A stretch of DNA of 64,000 bases from Escallonia rubra (Eukaryota; Streptophyta; Magnoliopsida; Escalloniales; Escalloniaceae). Below the pieces are notes generated by a model that was not told where the DNA came from, searched no databases, and saw only the letters and a program-made list of their open reading frames with translations. Where the stretch lies: NCBI GenBank assembly GCA_033065855.1, contig JAVXUO010002905.1, positions 310,001 through 374,000 of the forward strand, written 5' to 3'. Of this stretch, positions 1-12,025 are shown piece by piece. Both the position numbers and the translations under genes were made by a program. How positions within the stretch are numbered: the stretch's first letter is position 1; every line of letters starts with the position of its first letter.

Positions 1-110
1 AGTACACCAAAGCTTACCTGTTGCATACATAATCCGAAGAACATGGTCACTTTTGGTTGCCGCCAGCACTATAGATCGCAGGTTTGTGACGGATATTGTC
101 CTAGGCAACA
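1..110 (+). pseudogene. Subtilase fragment (start of the post-catalytic PA-side segment)
   Basis: Read on the plus strand from base 44, this encodes WSLLVAASTIDRRFVTD and then IVLGN. Plant subtilisin-like proteases (family S8, cucumisin type) carry this between the oxyanion-hole region and the PA insert. The reading frame ends near base 110, where the sequence joins a different subtilase segment running on the opposite strand. It is therefore a truncated piece and not an exon of a working gene. A diverged copy lies inverted at about 1355-1456. The fragment also touches the window edge, so more may lie to the left. Confidence 0.7.
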
Positions 111-119
111 TCCGTCACA

Positions 120-760
<641 letters not shown>

Positions 761-802
761 ATTTGCAGCGCTATAAACAATTAAACGATCAATTTAAGGA
801 GT

Positions 803-1045
803 TTACGAGTTTTTACCTAGTGGAAGCCATGTACGTACACACATCGTTCCCCTCATCGTTACCAATGTGAGCAGTAGGCAATGGATTCCAAGGCAGAATC
901 TCTTTGGCGTGCATCTTGCATCACAAGAGATCACACTAGCTGTAATCACTGCACTCCCATCGTTACCCTCATCACAAAGACAATCTTTCCAGGCCCCAAG
1001 TTCCGGTCCAAAGCGTGCGCTCCCATGCAAAACCTGTGTTACCAA
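803..1045 (-). pseudogene. Possible subtilase PA-domain remnant
   Basis: The minus strand encodes an open segment containing LCDEGNDGSA. This resembles the KIVLCDE-type stretch at the start of the subtilase PA (protease-associated) domain. It lies directly upstream, in minus-strand order, of the SFSSRGPN block, where a PA segment would be expected. The match is short and the rest of the frame is not recognisable, so this is a weak call based mainly on position. Confidence 0.3.
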
Positions 1046-1269
1046 ATGACCAAAGTTATAAAGTTTGGTCTTATAATTTCACTTTTTTACTCTTGCTTTT
1101 TATATAGGCCTCGTTTTGTACTTACCTAGACTCGGATCTGTTGGAATTTGTTGTTGTATTAGGTGCCTCTCCAGCATAGACCAAGTACCAACAGAGGTAT
1201 CCTTGAGATCAAAGGTATTTACTGGTAGACCCTGCAGTTGTAAGGTATTCCATCAAATAATCGGAGATA

Positions 1270-1395
1270 AAAATGACATTTCGGAGAACCATGCTACAGA
1301 GATTTGAGGAAATAAGCTTTACCTCGTACATTGTCTTGTGGCCTGGGACAACATACGTCACAAACCTGCGATCTATAGGGCTGGCGGCAACCAAA
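1270..1395 (-). pseudogene. Second copy of the subtilase post-catalytic segment, inverted
   Basis: The minus strand encodes VAASPIDRRFVTYVVPG, a diverged copy of the plus-strand fragment at the start of the window. Similarity continues outside the coding piece to about 1456, into intron-like sequence ending at a shared gtacaccaaag motif. It is a duplicated and inverted piece with no open continuation, so it is classed as a gene relic. Confidence 0.65.
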
Positions 1396-1499
1396 AGTGA
1401 CCATGCCAGACTTCTTCGGATTACAAATGCAACAAGTAATCTTTGGTGTACTGAGACTATCTGTTATAGAAAAGGAAGTTGTTGAGATTCTTTACCCAT

Positions 1500-2244
<745 letters not shown>

Positions 2245-2265
2245 ATGCCTTGAATTTGCTACTGA

Positions 2266-2455
2266 ATGACATTGCCGATGCATCTTCTTGGGGCATTTGG
2301 CGATGCCATTGCCGATGGTGTGGATCTTATTTCACTCTCTCTAGGACCTCCATTACTAAGGAGTTATTTCAACGATTCAATTGCAGTCGGATTGTTTCAT
2401 GCAATACAAAGTGGCAATCTTAAATTAGTGTCTGCTGGAAATCCGTGGGATCAAC
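2266..2455 (+). pseudogene. Subtilase mid-catalytic fragment
   Basis: The plus strand encodes GDAIADGVDLISLSLG, then YFNDSIAVGLFHAIQSGN and VSAGN. This is the S8 region between the catalytic histidine and the asparagine of the oxyanion hole. It starts only about 20 bases after the stop of the C-terminal fragment, so it is out of order. It ends at about 2455, where minus-strand subtilase sequence begins. Confidence 0.75.
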
Positions 2456-3260
2456 AAACTTTTTTTGATGCAATCCGGGCTGAGGGCACTCCTCCTCGAG
2501 CAGTTCCAGTCCCAAAGCCCATGAAGCTGGCCAAACCACCTGGCCGTCCAGCAGCTTTCGCAGCAATATGTGTTCCGTGACCAGTCGAAGCTCTGGGAGA
2601 CCTTAAATCTCCTCCTTGCATTCTCCATCCCTCTTGTAAATGCATGCTCCAATAATTTTCCTTTTCTAGAAGAGATTAGTGTCAGTACACCAAATATTTC
2701 TTGAAATCTGACACAGGCCTTTCCATTTTTGAGCAGTGGAGGCAACCCTTCATCGTTAAGCCAGCAGACTCCGGCCATATGCCTATGATTACATCTGTTT
2801 CCATAGCTGCTCAAAGTCCCAAGGTGGCGTGGAGCTGCTATTTGCTAGGAAAAGCAGAAATTACTCCCTCTATTCCTAAGAATTTGCCTTTCAAAGTTAG
2901 TCTGCTAATCAAGACAGGAGATCACTTGTTTTCGTCCTTTGCAACATTTGACATACCAGCAATGCTTTGCATTTCCTTCACTGTCAGTTTAGCTGCAAAT
3001 GCGTTGAAGCTTTTGTAGCTATAAACTATACTTCCATTTGCCCTACTGCAAAGCATTTCGTGGACTATTGAGGAGCATGAAAATCGTTTTAGCAAGACGA
3101 CCAAAATACTACTCCATATACGCAAGGCATGCAGCTCAATCTTTCGACACTTGGCCATACTGGTTACAGTTTGAAATACCATCTTTTGAAAAAAACCTGC
3201 CGACAACTGTTTCCAGTATGCTTTAATGCAGGGATTCCAGAGAAAGATGACTGATAGGAG
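2451..3260 (-). pseudogene. Subtilase N-terminal half (I9 propeptide, Asp side and catalytic-histidine region)
   Basis: In minus-strand order there are three parts. About 3100-2920 encodes IVYSYKSFNAFAAKL, the inhibitor I9 propeptide signature. About 2790-2690 encodes GIWPES and, in a shifted frame, LNDEGLPP, the segment just after the catalytic aspartate. About 2645-2451 encodes STGHGTHIAAKAAGRP, which holds the catalytic histidine (normally GHGTHxAS), followed by GTARGGVPSARIA. The order here is correct for a cucumisin-like protease, but the frame shifts several times and the Asp exon is incomplete. No convincing start codon or signal peptide is joined to it. Confidence 0.75.
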
Positions 3261-3299
3261 GGGCACCCATGTATATGATATAGACGTGCATCAGGCATC

Positions 3300-4420
3300 C
3301 ATTATTTTCCTTGTTAAACTGCATAGTCAAGCCAATAGATACTGATACGCGTTAATGATATGTCATATCCAGTACAAGAAGCACAAAACAGATTACGATA
3401 GAGACACCACTGTAAACAGTGATGATCTGAAAGTATCAAGGCCTCTAAAGTGCTTATGAAGAAGTAAAAATTATGCATTTGAAAGGTTTAACAAGATTTG
3501 AGGCCTCATTCAAAAACTGATGGAGACATGATTGAATACAAAGTTAAGAGAGAATATAGCATGCCTGTAGGTCATGTTTGAAGCATACTCGCAGTTTACT
3601 AAGCATGTGACGGATGAGGAAAACTTGAGTATGACATTGCAACATCGATTGTATACCACCAGTACCATATGGTTTCTTTCACAAAAGCTTACTCGAGCCT
3701 AAAAAGATTTGTAATGTTCAAGCTGAGCTTGTCTGTGTTAAAGATCTGTAACTGTTCTGATCATTTAACACCATACATAGTCTACTAGAATGATTAGAAT
3801 GTTGTTCATAGCATGACATCTAGAAATTTTGCCCCAATAAATTTCTCAATCACATTTGGAAAATATTGTTAACCTATAAGAAGAAAATTCTCTTCTCTTT
3901 TTTGAGTCTATGTCGAAAACAAACAGAAATTAGATGCTTGTGAGTTAGTAGCTTTACACAGAAACCCCCAATTATTATTCATTATCCCAAGGTATCTTGA
4001 TCTAATACCGGGAATTTCCAGGTCTCAGAACACACTTTCAGGAAGGTAATCCCAAACTTCGGAAAAAAGCCCTCATATAGAAAGAAACATGAAGGTTCTT
4101 ACCACTGAAAACTCTCTGTGGTTTTCTATTTGTGTTCGAAGTTGAAAACATCTTTTCAAAGGTCCAAATTTCAAGCAAGTATACTTATTGAAGCGCTGGG
4201 CTTCAATTGACATTCATCCCAAAATCACAGGTTTCCAGGATGTAACTGTATACCAATATTTTTCGATGGTACCCTGAAAACAGCACCTTGATGCTTTTTC
4301 TATTTCCAAGTGAACCTATTTGATCTACCTTTTGCTCTCACACAGAATCAGTCTAAATGCAACTGGTAGCATAGCTAGTGATCCAGTTCCTGCTTTTCTC
4401 GATTTTTAACGAAAACTAAT
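3300..4420. other. No gene recognised (AT-rich, intron-like)
   Basis: No ORF longer than about 60 codons resembles a known family, and I saw no repeat structure. It may be intron or 5' flank of the decayed subtilase on the minus strand. Confidence 0.4.
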
Positions 4421-4648
4421 TTAACTGATGCATGCGTCAAATTGGGCAGATCCAGTTCCCGGTGAAAATACCTGCATAAGTTGTCCAATAGATTCTTCTA
4501 CAACCTGAGTGTTGCTACTCTTAACCTCAGAAACTGGCAATGGATGCGCCAGACCTGCTGTGCTCCGACATAGGAACATGAGTATGAACAAGAGCACCTT
4601 CACCTGCATGCCAGTAACAATAATTGCAACAATAGGCCACACCTCCAT
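4421..4648 (-). other. Short ORF with a signal-peptide-like start
   Basis: The minus strand has an ATG at about 4606 followed by VKVLLFILMFLC and then a small-residue stretch STAGLAHP. This looks like a secretory signal peptide with a cleavage region. The frame continues for about 24 residues to a possible splice donor (cag|gtattt) near 4470. I do not recognise the protein. It could be the first exon of the decayed subtilase downstream on the same strand, of another secreted protein, or chance. Confidence 0.3.
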
Positions 4649-4848
4649 ATTAGCTCCTCATTAAAACAAAAATATTTTGGCTAAACTATACGAAGTTAGA
4701 GAGATTAATGTTGAAAAATGATTGAAATCCACCCCCCAATACCCTCATCCGACCCCGACCCCGGCCCCGGCCCCGGCCCGTGTCTCCATAGAAATGATTG
4801 AGATGAAACTTAACAGATATGTGTGAGTAGAACACAATGCTCGTTCTT

Positions 4849-5145
4849 TTACCTGCTCAAACGTGTATCCTTGATTAGCGTTTCCAGAAGCTGGACCTTC
4901 TTCACCTCCTTTTGCCCCCAAAAAACCACACAGACCCATGAAATCTGTCCTCCTAATTCTGCCTCAGCAATAGCTGATGTAATTTTCATCGGGGAACAGT
5001 TAAGTTCGTCCAAATTTCCCAGAGCACCCGCCTGAGATTTGTGAATTTTTGTATGCGTTTCTTCAAGCACCCCCACTAAATTGGTAAAGTTGTGTTTGTC
5101 AAAAGAGAAAACAGAGAAGCAAAAGCTGGCAGAGTATATGATCAA
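4849..5145 (-). other. Unassigned ORF of 98 codons
   Basis: An open minus-strand frame begins with a hydrophobic stretch and continues with mixed polar sequence. No domain is recognised. It is upstream of the signal-peptide-like ORF on the same strand. Nothing else supports it as a gene. Confidence 0.15.
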
Positions 5146-5819
5146 AGTGGAAGTCTCCAGCTAGCCTTGCAGCTGGAGTTCCTGGAATTGTCCCAGTATT
5201 AATACTAGTTGGCATGGAGGAGGAAGTGACGCTGATGGGGTATGGGTCTGAACTGGGAACTCCATCAGTGGTTCAACTAATCTAGGGGCAAGAGAAGAAT
5301 ATGGTGCCTGCAAACACTGGCTACAATTGGTTGTGAGCATGTTACTTCTTCATCTTGTAAGGATCATCTCTGCTTCAGTTAATAGGTTTTGTGCCCATGT
5401 GGTTTGCCCATAAAAAAGAGAGAAAGAGGCTGAAAACACAGAGAAATGGACGTGAAAAAAGAGGAGAACATGCATTGTTCCTGTAAACGAGCTATTCATT
5501 AACACGTTGAAGGCTAAAAACAGAGAGCTAGAAATGGACATGAAAGAAGAGAAGAACATGCATGGTGCCTGTAAAAGGAGCTGATCATTAATATGTTTGT
5601 GAACGAATTGAGTTTGTGAGAGAGACTTGGAATTAAATCATGGCTTTGTTCGAGAAGAGCTACATGGATAGGCCATCATTCACATTGGACAAAAACGAAA
5701 ATGACAAGCATAAAAAGTTGCATGTGACCTTAACTATGCTTGATGAAGTCGATCTCATTCCACACGGGTTGTCACATATCTGTTGTTGTAAATAATGAAC
5801 AAAAGAGGGTTTAGTTTTT

Positions 5820-5912
5820 ATTTTTTATTTTTAAAATCTGAAACAGAAAAACCATAAGGATTTTAAACACTCTCTTTTAGGGTGTGTTTGAAATCCTTGT
5901 GGTTTTTGTTTG
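5820..5912. repeat. Hairpin made of two facing element ends
   Basis: The sequence around aaccataaggattttaaaca is followed, after a short AT spacer, by its near reverse complement tgtttgaaatccttgtggtt. The right half is the left end of the adjacent GC-cored element. The left half looks like the end of a second, truncated copy in the opposite orientation. Confidence 0.55.
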
Positions 5913-6936
5913 TGGTTTTCAAAAAAAAAAAGAAAATCAAAACTTGTTTTTGTTTCAGTTTTTACAAACAAACAAAAAAAGTAAGCGTTTGATTTAGAGT
6001 TTTTTTGTTTTTTTATTCTTTTATTTTCTTATTTTCTCCTTCTCATCTTTCTTTTTGCACCTAATGTCTTGCAAACATCATCATCGTAAACTGTCAAACT
6101 CACAACACCATTGCCTATTGCCACCACAAGTTGATTCACTGCTGGCGACGAGGATCCGACTTTCATCGCCGCTGCCTACGACTTGCCTTTCACCACAGTC
6201 GACGACAACTTGGCCTCCGCAGTCAAGTCTAACATTATGGACCCTTATCGTGGAAGAGAGGTGCGCACACTGTGGCGGTGGGTGGCGCTTGGTGGTCGTG
6301 GTCGACGTGTGCGATTGGTGGTCGTGGGTGGCGATTATTGACAGATTATTGGAGGCGGTGTCGTGGATCGGCAATTGGTGGTCGTTGGTGGTCGTGGGTG
6401 TGTGCGGCGATTCACTATGGAGGCTGTGGTCGAGGGTTGCAATTCGTTACCGGCGGTGCTGGGTGGTGGCGTTGGCGGCAGTGGTGGGACGTTGGCAGTG
6501 GTTATGGTTGTCAAGATGTTGTGGTATTTGTGGAGGTGATTGCGGCAGATTGATGGTACTTGTGGAGGTGTAATTGGCAATGGCGGTGGCAGCAAACAGG
6601 AGGAACTGATGGTGGCCATGGTGGGGCAATGGTAGTGGGGTGGGGGGGGGTATGATTGCTGGCCATGGTGGCAATGTGATGCCAGGTTCGGTGGTTGTGG
6701 TGGTGCTCTGTGGTTATAGGGGTTTTGTTAAAATGATGCTCTTTTTTTTTACTTCTAACAAAGTTTGAAAAAGTTGGATCTCAAAACTAAAACTCATAAC
6801 TCCAAAATGAAGTTTTCAAAAACAGCCATATTTTAAAAACTGGTTTCCAAAACTGAAGGGAAAAAAATAAAAACTGTCTGTCAAACATGTTTTTAGTTTC
6901 TAGTTTTTACATCAAAACAACTGACCACACTCTACC
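5880..6936. mobile_element. Non-autonomous GC-cored transposable element, copy A
   Basis: The ends are AT-rich blocks made of runs of A/T and repeated cagttttt / aaaactg motifs. The core (about 6130-6710) is GC-rich and repeats gtggtcgtgg / ggtggcg-type trinucleotides. The same plan is seen at 35286-35733, 50326-50898 and 58251-58850. Several overlapping ORFs in the core are a product of the base composition and are not genes. The outer limits are approximate; an acactct match flanks the element but the terminal inverted repeat is poor. Confidence 0.5.
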
Positions 6937-7212
6937 ACTTCAATTCCACAAAAGACTTCATCGTGCTATTTGATCTACCTAATACTTGCGTTGCGAATAT
7001 TTACGTGTTAACTTGACCTCGTGTCTGACAACAATCTTAACTCAAATAAAAGAAAACAACATATATACTCGACATGTAGAGGATGGATGGATGAGGGGGG
7101 AGGTAGACTGTGTAACCTTCTAGTTGTACCAAGTCGGATGGTGAGTCAACAATCATACTACTTCGGTCCACAGTGGGGTAGGTATTACGAGATATCCATG
7201 TCAATAAACTAA

Positions 7213-7840
7213 GAGGGTATTTGGGATTAATTTTGGAATTGTCAAATTTGATTTAATCTGGATTAAATCAGGTTTGTGCGTACTTGACAAAGCAGATTAA
7301 AAGTTTTAATCTGCCTCAAAAAGCTCATAACTGATTACATTCATAATCCTTGAAAGTGAGGATAATGAAATAATCACTTTTTTCATAATCAGATTTGACC
7401 TTATAATTACCATACTATCTTCATATTTCTCACAAAAAGACAGCAAGCCCTATAACTAATTTACAAAATTTATTGTACTATAAGCGTTGATGTGAGCTCG
7501 TGGGTGCTTTTAATTTGAAGTAAAAAATAAACAACTTTTATAGATAGGCGAAAATAAATTTGTGATAATTTATCTGTGTAGTATAATTATTTACAACTGA
7601 AAGTTATCTCAACTTCACATTTCTAAATGGATATTAGAAATTTATTTATTAGGTGTATACTATCGTCATTTTGTCATCGTGGAACTAATTTAAGCATTTT
7701 TTATCGAAACACTTTTATAGCTTTAAGTTAGTTTACAATTATTTTTGCTAAACGGTAAAGCGATTCTGATTAAATTTGATTTTGGAAATTGATTAAGATT
7801 TAATTAGAATTTTACTTTTTAGAATCACTGTCAAACAGGG
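7213..7840. mobile_element. MITE with an 8-bp target duplication
   Basis: A 628-bp AT-rich, non-coding segment is flanked by the perfect direct repeat taaactaa (7205-7212 and 7841-7848). The ends read gagggtatttggga and, in reverse complement, ccctgtttgacagtg, which are only loosely inverted. An 8-bp duplication fits the hAT superfamily. The inner sequence repeats gattaaatttgatt / gatttaatctggatt motifs. The right end is 19 bases upstream of the tRNA gene. Confidence 0.55.
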
Positions 7841-7859
7841 TAAACTAATTGCCAAACGT

Positions 7860-7931
7860 GGGCATTTGGTCTAGTGGTATGATTCTCGCTTAGGGTGCGA
7901 GAGGTCCCGAGTTCAATTCTCGGAATGCCCC
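7860..7931 (+). tRNA. tRNA-Pro (AGG)
   Basis: The 72-nt cloverleaf starts with gggcatt, which pairs with aatgccc before the discriminator base. The anticodon stem ctcgc/gcgag encloses the loop ttagggt, giving anticodon AGG (proline). The T arm is cccga g-ttcaatt-ctcgg, and the A box (tggtctagtggt) and B box (gagttcaattc) for RNA polymerase III are present. There is no intron and CCA is not encoded, as expected for a nuclear eukaryotic tRNA. A MITE ends 19 bases upstream. Confidence 0.95.
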
Positions 7932-8552
7932 CTCGATTTATTCTCTTTTGCACTCATTTCTTACCTGTCAAACCTTCTTTCACTCCAAATAGGAAACACA
8001 CTTTTTACCTGTCAAACTCTTTTGGTGACCCAACAGGAATCCTACTAATAGGAAGGATTCTAATCTAAATACGCCAGTGCATCACTTATTTTTTGTCGCT
8101 TGTTCAGAGTTCAATAGTTACCTTTGACGATAAAAAGGGGAGTGGACAAGCATATAAAGACGTAAAAGAAAAAATTCTGTCAATTTGTGAATCAAAATTT
8201 ACAAACTGACTAAAAAAAGAGGATCATTACTTCCTTTGAAAATCTAGATGTGTGGTTCAGGTTCAGGTTCAGGTTCATGTGCTGAGCAATATTTTGCCTT
8301 GTCCAACAATGCAGATGCGTTTGAACAATTGTAATTAAGGGACTATGTAACTGCAGCTCACATGGAACATACATGCAGGCTAGTTCTGTCAACACGACAC
8401 AAGAAAATCCGACTGTATTGAATGCTCGGACAAATAAATTTACTACTACTCCTAATCAGCTGGTCTTCTCTGCTATGTATTTTCACTTCATTCTTCAGTG
8501 TTGCTCTTTCCTTCGACGAAAAATCCATGAAACCAACTTGAGCAACAGAATT
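7932..8552. other. Intergenic / 3' flank of the RopGEF gene
   Basis: No gene seen. It probably holds the 3' UTR of the minus-strand RopGEF near its right end. Confidence 0.4.
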
Positions 8553-11500
8553 TCAGCGATCACTTGGCCCTAACCTAGTCCCAAACTGGTGTAATGTTGA
8601 TGCCTTTCGACGCTCTGGACCTTCCATGCTTAACCGAGAAGCTGAGGTGTCGGCATTTCTCCTTAAACTAGAAGCCGGTCCTTCTAGTAGATTACCACTG
8701 CTCTTTCCTTTTGTGTCACCCCCAAGATAATTTGACAAGGCTCTTTTAACCCCGAATCCACGACGAGGGGGCTTGTTGTTATGTCCAATCAAGAATGGAG
8801 TTCTCTCGCCCTTGGCAGGGCTTGCCAACTGCGCTGGTGAACACTTTGGCGTGCTAAAAGCTGATTTGTATGGAGTGCCCGAGACAGACACTGAATAAGG
8901 AACTGAAACCCTTTTGTGAGCAATTACACTAACGGTAGGAACTGACGAGAGTTTATCAGAATGCCTAGTTAAGTCATCCACGTATAATAGATCATCAATA
9001 CGAGCCACAATACTATATGCCAGGCTCTCCAAGACTCTTGAGTAGCTCTCCAATATGGATTTGCCAACATCCTGACAGTCAATAAGATAGTGAATAAGCT
9101 TACAAGATTATGAACGAACAATAACGCCATTATTTTGGTAATTTTGATGCAACGCACAGTGGTGGCCAATGGAAAGTAATCTACAGTTGAACAAAAATGC
9201 CTTTCGAAAAGCATCTTCACAAGGCAAACAGGACCTAAGGGAGATTTTTAGGATGGAAGCAAGAACGAACCTTGTTGCACTGAATCTTGCTGGTGTCCAA
9301 TGTAGTTTGGGTAAGACCAGGGAATCGCTGTTTCAGACAAAGCAGGAGGTTTTCTGCTCTTTCTGCAAGCAATTCTCTCTTATCACCATCGATCACTAGA
9401 TCCCTGACCATCTCCCAGGATGATTTAGCAGCAGAACGGTTTGGATTCGATATGGGTTTGGCATGAAGTCTTCTACGCCATACATAAACTGATGCCTCCA
9501 CGCGGTTTGCAATCTCTAACGCAATAGGTTCAGAAGACAGGTCAATGCAGTCAAGCAAGCACTCTGCTGAGAACTGTTCAGAGGTGATATAGCGGTAGAT
9601 AACATCCCCTAGGCAGGCTCTCCCATTCTGAAACAAAATAAAACGCAACATCATATATCAGATATCCTTGCATTGTAAGAGATAAAGGACATTTGAATAT
9701 TCTTGAGAAAAACTAAAAGCAAATAGGAAGTGCTTTCATTACAAGGAAAAGTATTGTCTACTTCTGACTCATTAGCCATAAATCCCATAATCCAGCAACT
9801 TCTGGAACACTTTATGACTAATTAGTTGAAGGGAAGATTTTCTTTCGAATCACATATGAAAATTCTGAACAAAAAGACTAGTTATCGACGACGTGAAGAA
9901 GTTCAAAGTATTTTGACAAACTTCCATAGTCATATGAATCTAGTAAAGCAGCTTGTCGGAATTTTAAACCTTTGGAAGAGTTTCCAAATATGAGTCCGGA
10001 ACTTCCATATCAGCTAAAGCAATGCTGTTGATAGCCATGGCAGCTTTTAAAATTTGATTCGCACATTCACGCTTGTGATTTAATTGTTTTCTTGTATCTT
10101 CATGGAGACCTCCAGAAGGAACACGAGGCACAGGTAGCCACCACTTGTCCTCTTGCCGCTGTATAGGTTTACGCAAGGAGACCGAACCATCAGCCTCAGG
10201 AGCTATTATACCTTGATCAACATACCAGAACTCTGTGTTGGTGAAACTATCTAATAATTCCTGTCACAAGAGAGAAAATGGACTCGAAAGAGTCAAAAAG
10301 AAATCCTGACTAGTTGTAAGGAACCAAAAACCAGCAAGAAGCACGTACAAGAAGCATGTTGTCTAGTTTACGGAGAGCTGGGATGTTGATAAAAATATCC
10401 GATCTTGGTCTGCAAGTCATGACCTGAGCAGCAAGTACAGAACAATCCATGAACTGTAGCAGTAGCTTATAAGAAATCGTGAGAAATATTGTGTCATTCT
10501 ACTTAGTTCAATCTAGTGACTTAATAGGCAAAAATATCATATTTAGCCAGATTTTCCCCTAAATTCTTGCCTCACGACTATTTCAAATTTAAATGGGATG
10601 ACTGAAAATTGGGGCACAGTATCAAAAGGCTAAAGATGGATGCGACGTATCAAAAGGGCAGCCTAATGCATGAGGCTCTTGCAGCGGTCTAGGAGGGTTG
10701 ATGTACCGCGTATACAACCATATCTCCATTTCTGTGGAGTTTCTGCATTCCGAACTCCTAACATAACAAAGTTTACATATGATAACACTAAGTTGGCAGC
10801 TGAGTTGAAATTACCTCAAGCTTACCACCATCAGAAAATGTTTGCCAAGATGGTATTAATTCTACAATGTGATCACTAACACAGATAAGCCATTCCATCT
10901 CTCTTTGCCACATCCATTTCTTTTCAGCAGGCAGTGGTTCCAATCTCCACAATTGGCCAAATGCAGAAGCTACAATTAAAATGACGTGAACATTAAAGAG
11001 AGGACCAAGTTCAATAATTTTGAGTAACAGCATAAATCAATTCCATCAATGACCAAAAGCCAATAACATTTGAAGATGCATATTATAAGTGTCTGTAGGA
11101 GTGTGTGTGTGTGTGTGGTGTTTTGGGGGGGGAAGACACACACACACAGAGAGAGAGAGAGAGGAGGAGAGAGAGGGTACCAAAAAGATTGGTGATGGCA
11201 TTTGAAATGGCCAATGCAGTGCAAACCCCTTTACCACTTCCAGACATATCTTCACCCAGCAACAATTTCGAAAACCTCTCTTTCATCGACTCCATTTCTA
11301 CTCAATCCAGACAAGAGGTCAGAAAAACCATAAATCCAGAATGTGCCTAATTTTATCCAGTCCACTGATGACTAAACAACAGTTCAATCTGAATGTATGT
11401 ACACAAGAGAAACCTTAGTATACTTAAACCTCGGTATACACAGGAAACGTAAAAATAAAATTCTTTTTTTTTTTGTTACTTTTCAAATAAACCCAACATT

Positions 11501-12025
11501 TCTTGGCAACTACTCCCGCAGTTTCAAAATTCTTTGTCCCCTTTGACTTTTTTAACATCAAATTGAACTCTTATATCAACTACTGATAAAAAAGAGTATT
11601 GTTTGACAGACCATACTAGGGCAAAAATATTAAGTAAAGTAAATCCTATTCCGGAAATTCGGCAAAAGTAAGAAGGAACAAAAATTATGAAACTGAGGAG
11701 CACTAAACATAAATAAAAAAATCCCAAAACATTATCACTTACCTGAAACCTGGGAACCCCGTTTCTTAATCTTGGAATCATCTAAACTAAGCTTCTGATG
11801 TTTGTGCTCATCGTCACTCGAGCATTTGGGCAGCTGGGCCTTTCTAATGGGCCAGCCCAACGGAGCCGGCGAGCAACCTTCCTTCGCCTTGGCCTCATCC
11901 ACAGAACTCTCAGAGCTCGATCTGCTCGAACCCGTGCTGCTCTTCCTCCAATCCGAGCCCGAATCGGTGAGTAACTCAGCTCCCGACCCACCTTTCCTCT
12001 CACTCTTACCAGCTAAATTCTCCAT
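8553..12025 (-). CDS. Rop guanine nucleotide exchange factor (PRONE domain), 7 exons, 598 aa
   Basis: RopGEFs activate plant Rho (ROP/RAC) GTPases at the plasma membrane, downstream of receptor-like kinases. Exons on the minus strand: 12025-11743, 11297-11181, 10969-10815, 10423-10349, 10260-9970, 9627-9271, 9071-8553; all introns are GT-AG and the phases join without a break. Residues about 1-94 are a Ser-rich variable N terminus. The PRONE domain (about 96-450) includes [86 protein letters not shown] and [13 protein letters not shown]. The C-terminal tail holds [20 protein letters not shown], a conserved tail typical of one RopGEF subgroup; such tails are autoinhibitory in characterised members. 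The ATG at 12025 is chosen because the upstream extension has only a TTG. The length fits the family. I cannot assign a numbered paralogue. Confidence 0.93.
11101..11175. repeat. Compound microsatellite in RopGEF intron 2
   Basis: Runs of GT, a G8 tract, AC and AG dinucleotides lie within intron 2. On the coding strand the pyrimidine-rich part begins about five bases after the 5' splice site (tttttg|gtaccctctc). Confidence 0.9.

Noticed and set aside
6055..6674. Several overlapping ORFs of 75-172 codons
   Set aside because: They read through the GC-rich trinucleotide core of element copy A in several frames on both strands, which is expected from composition; no domain is present.
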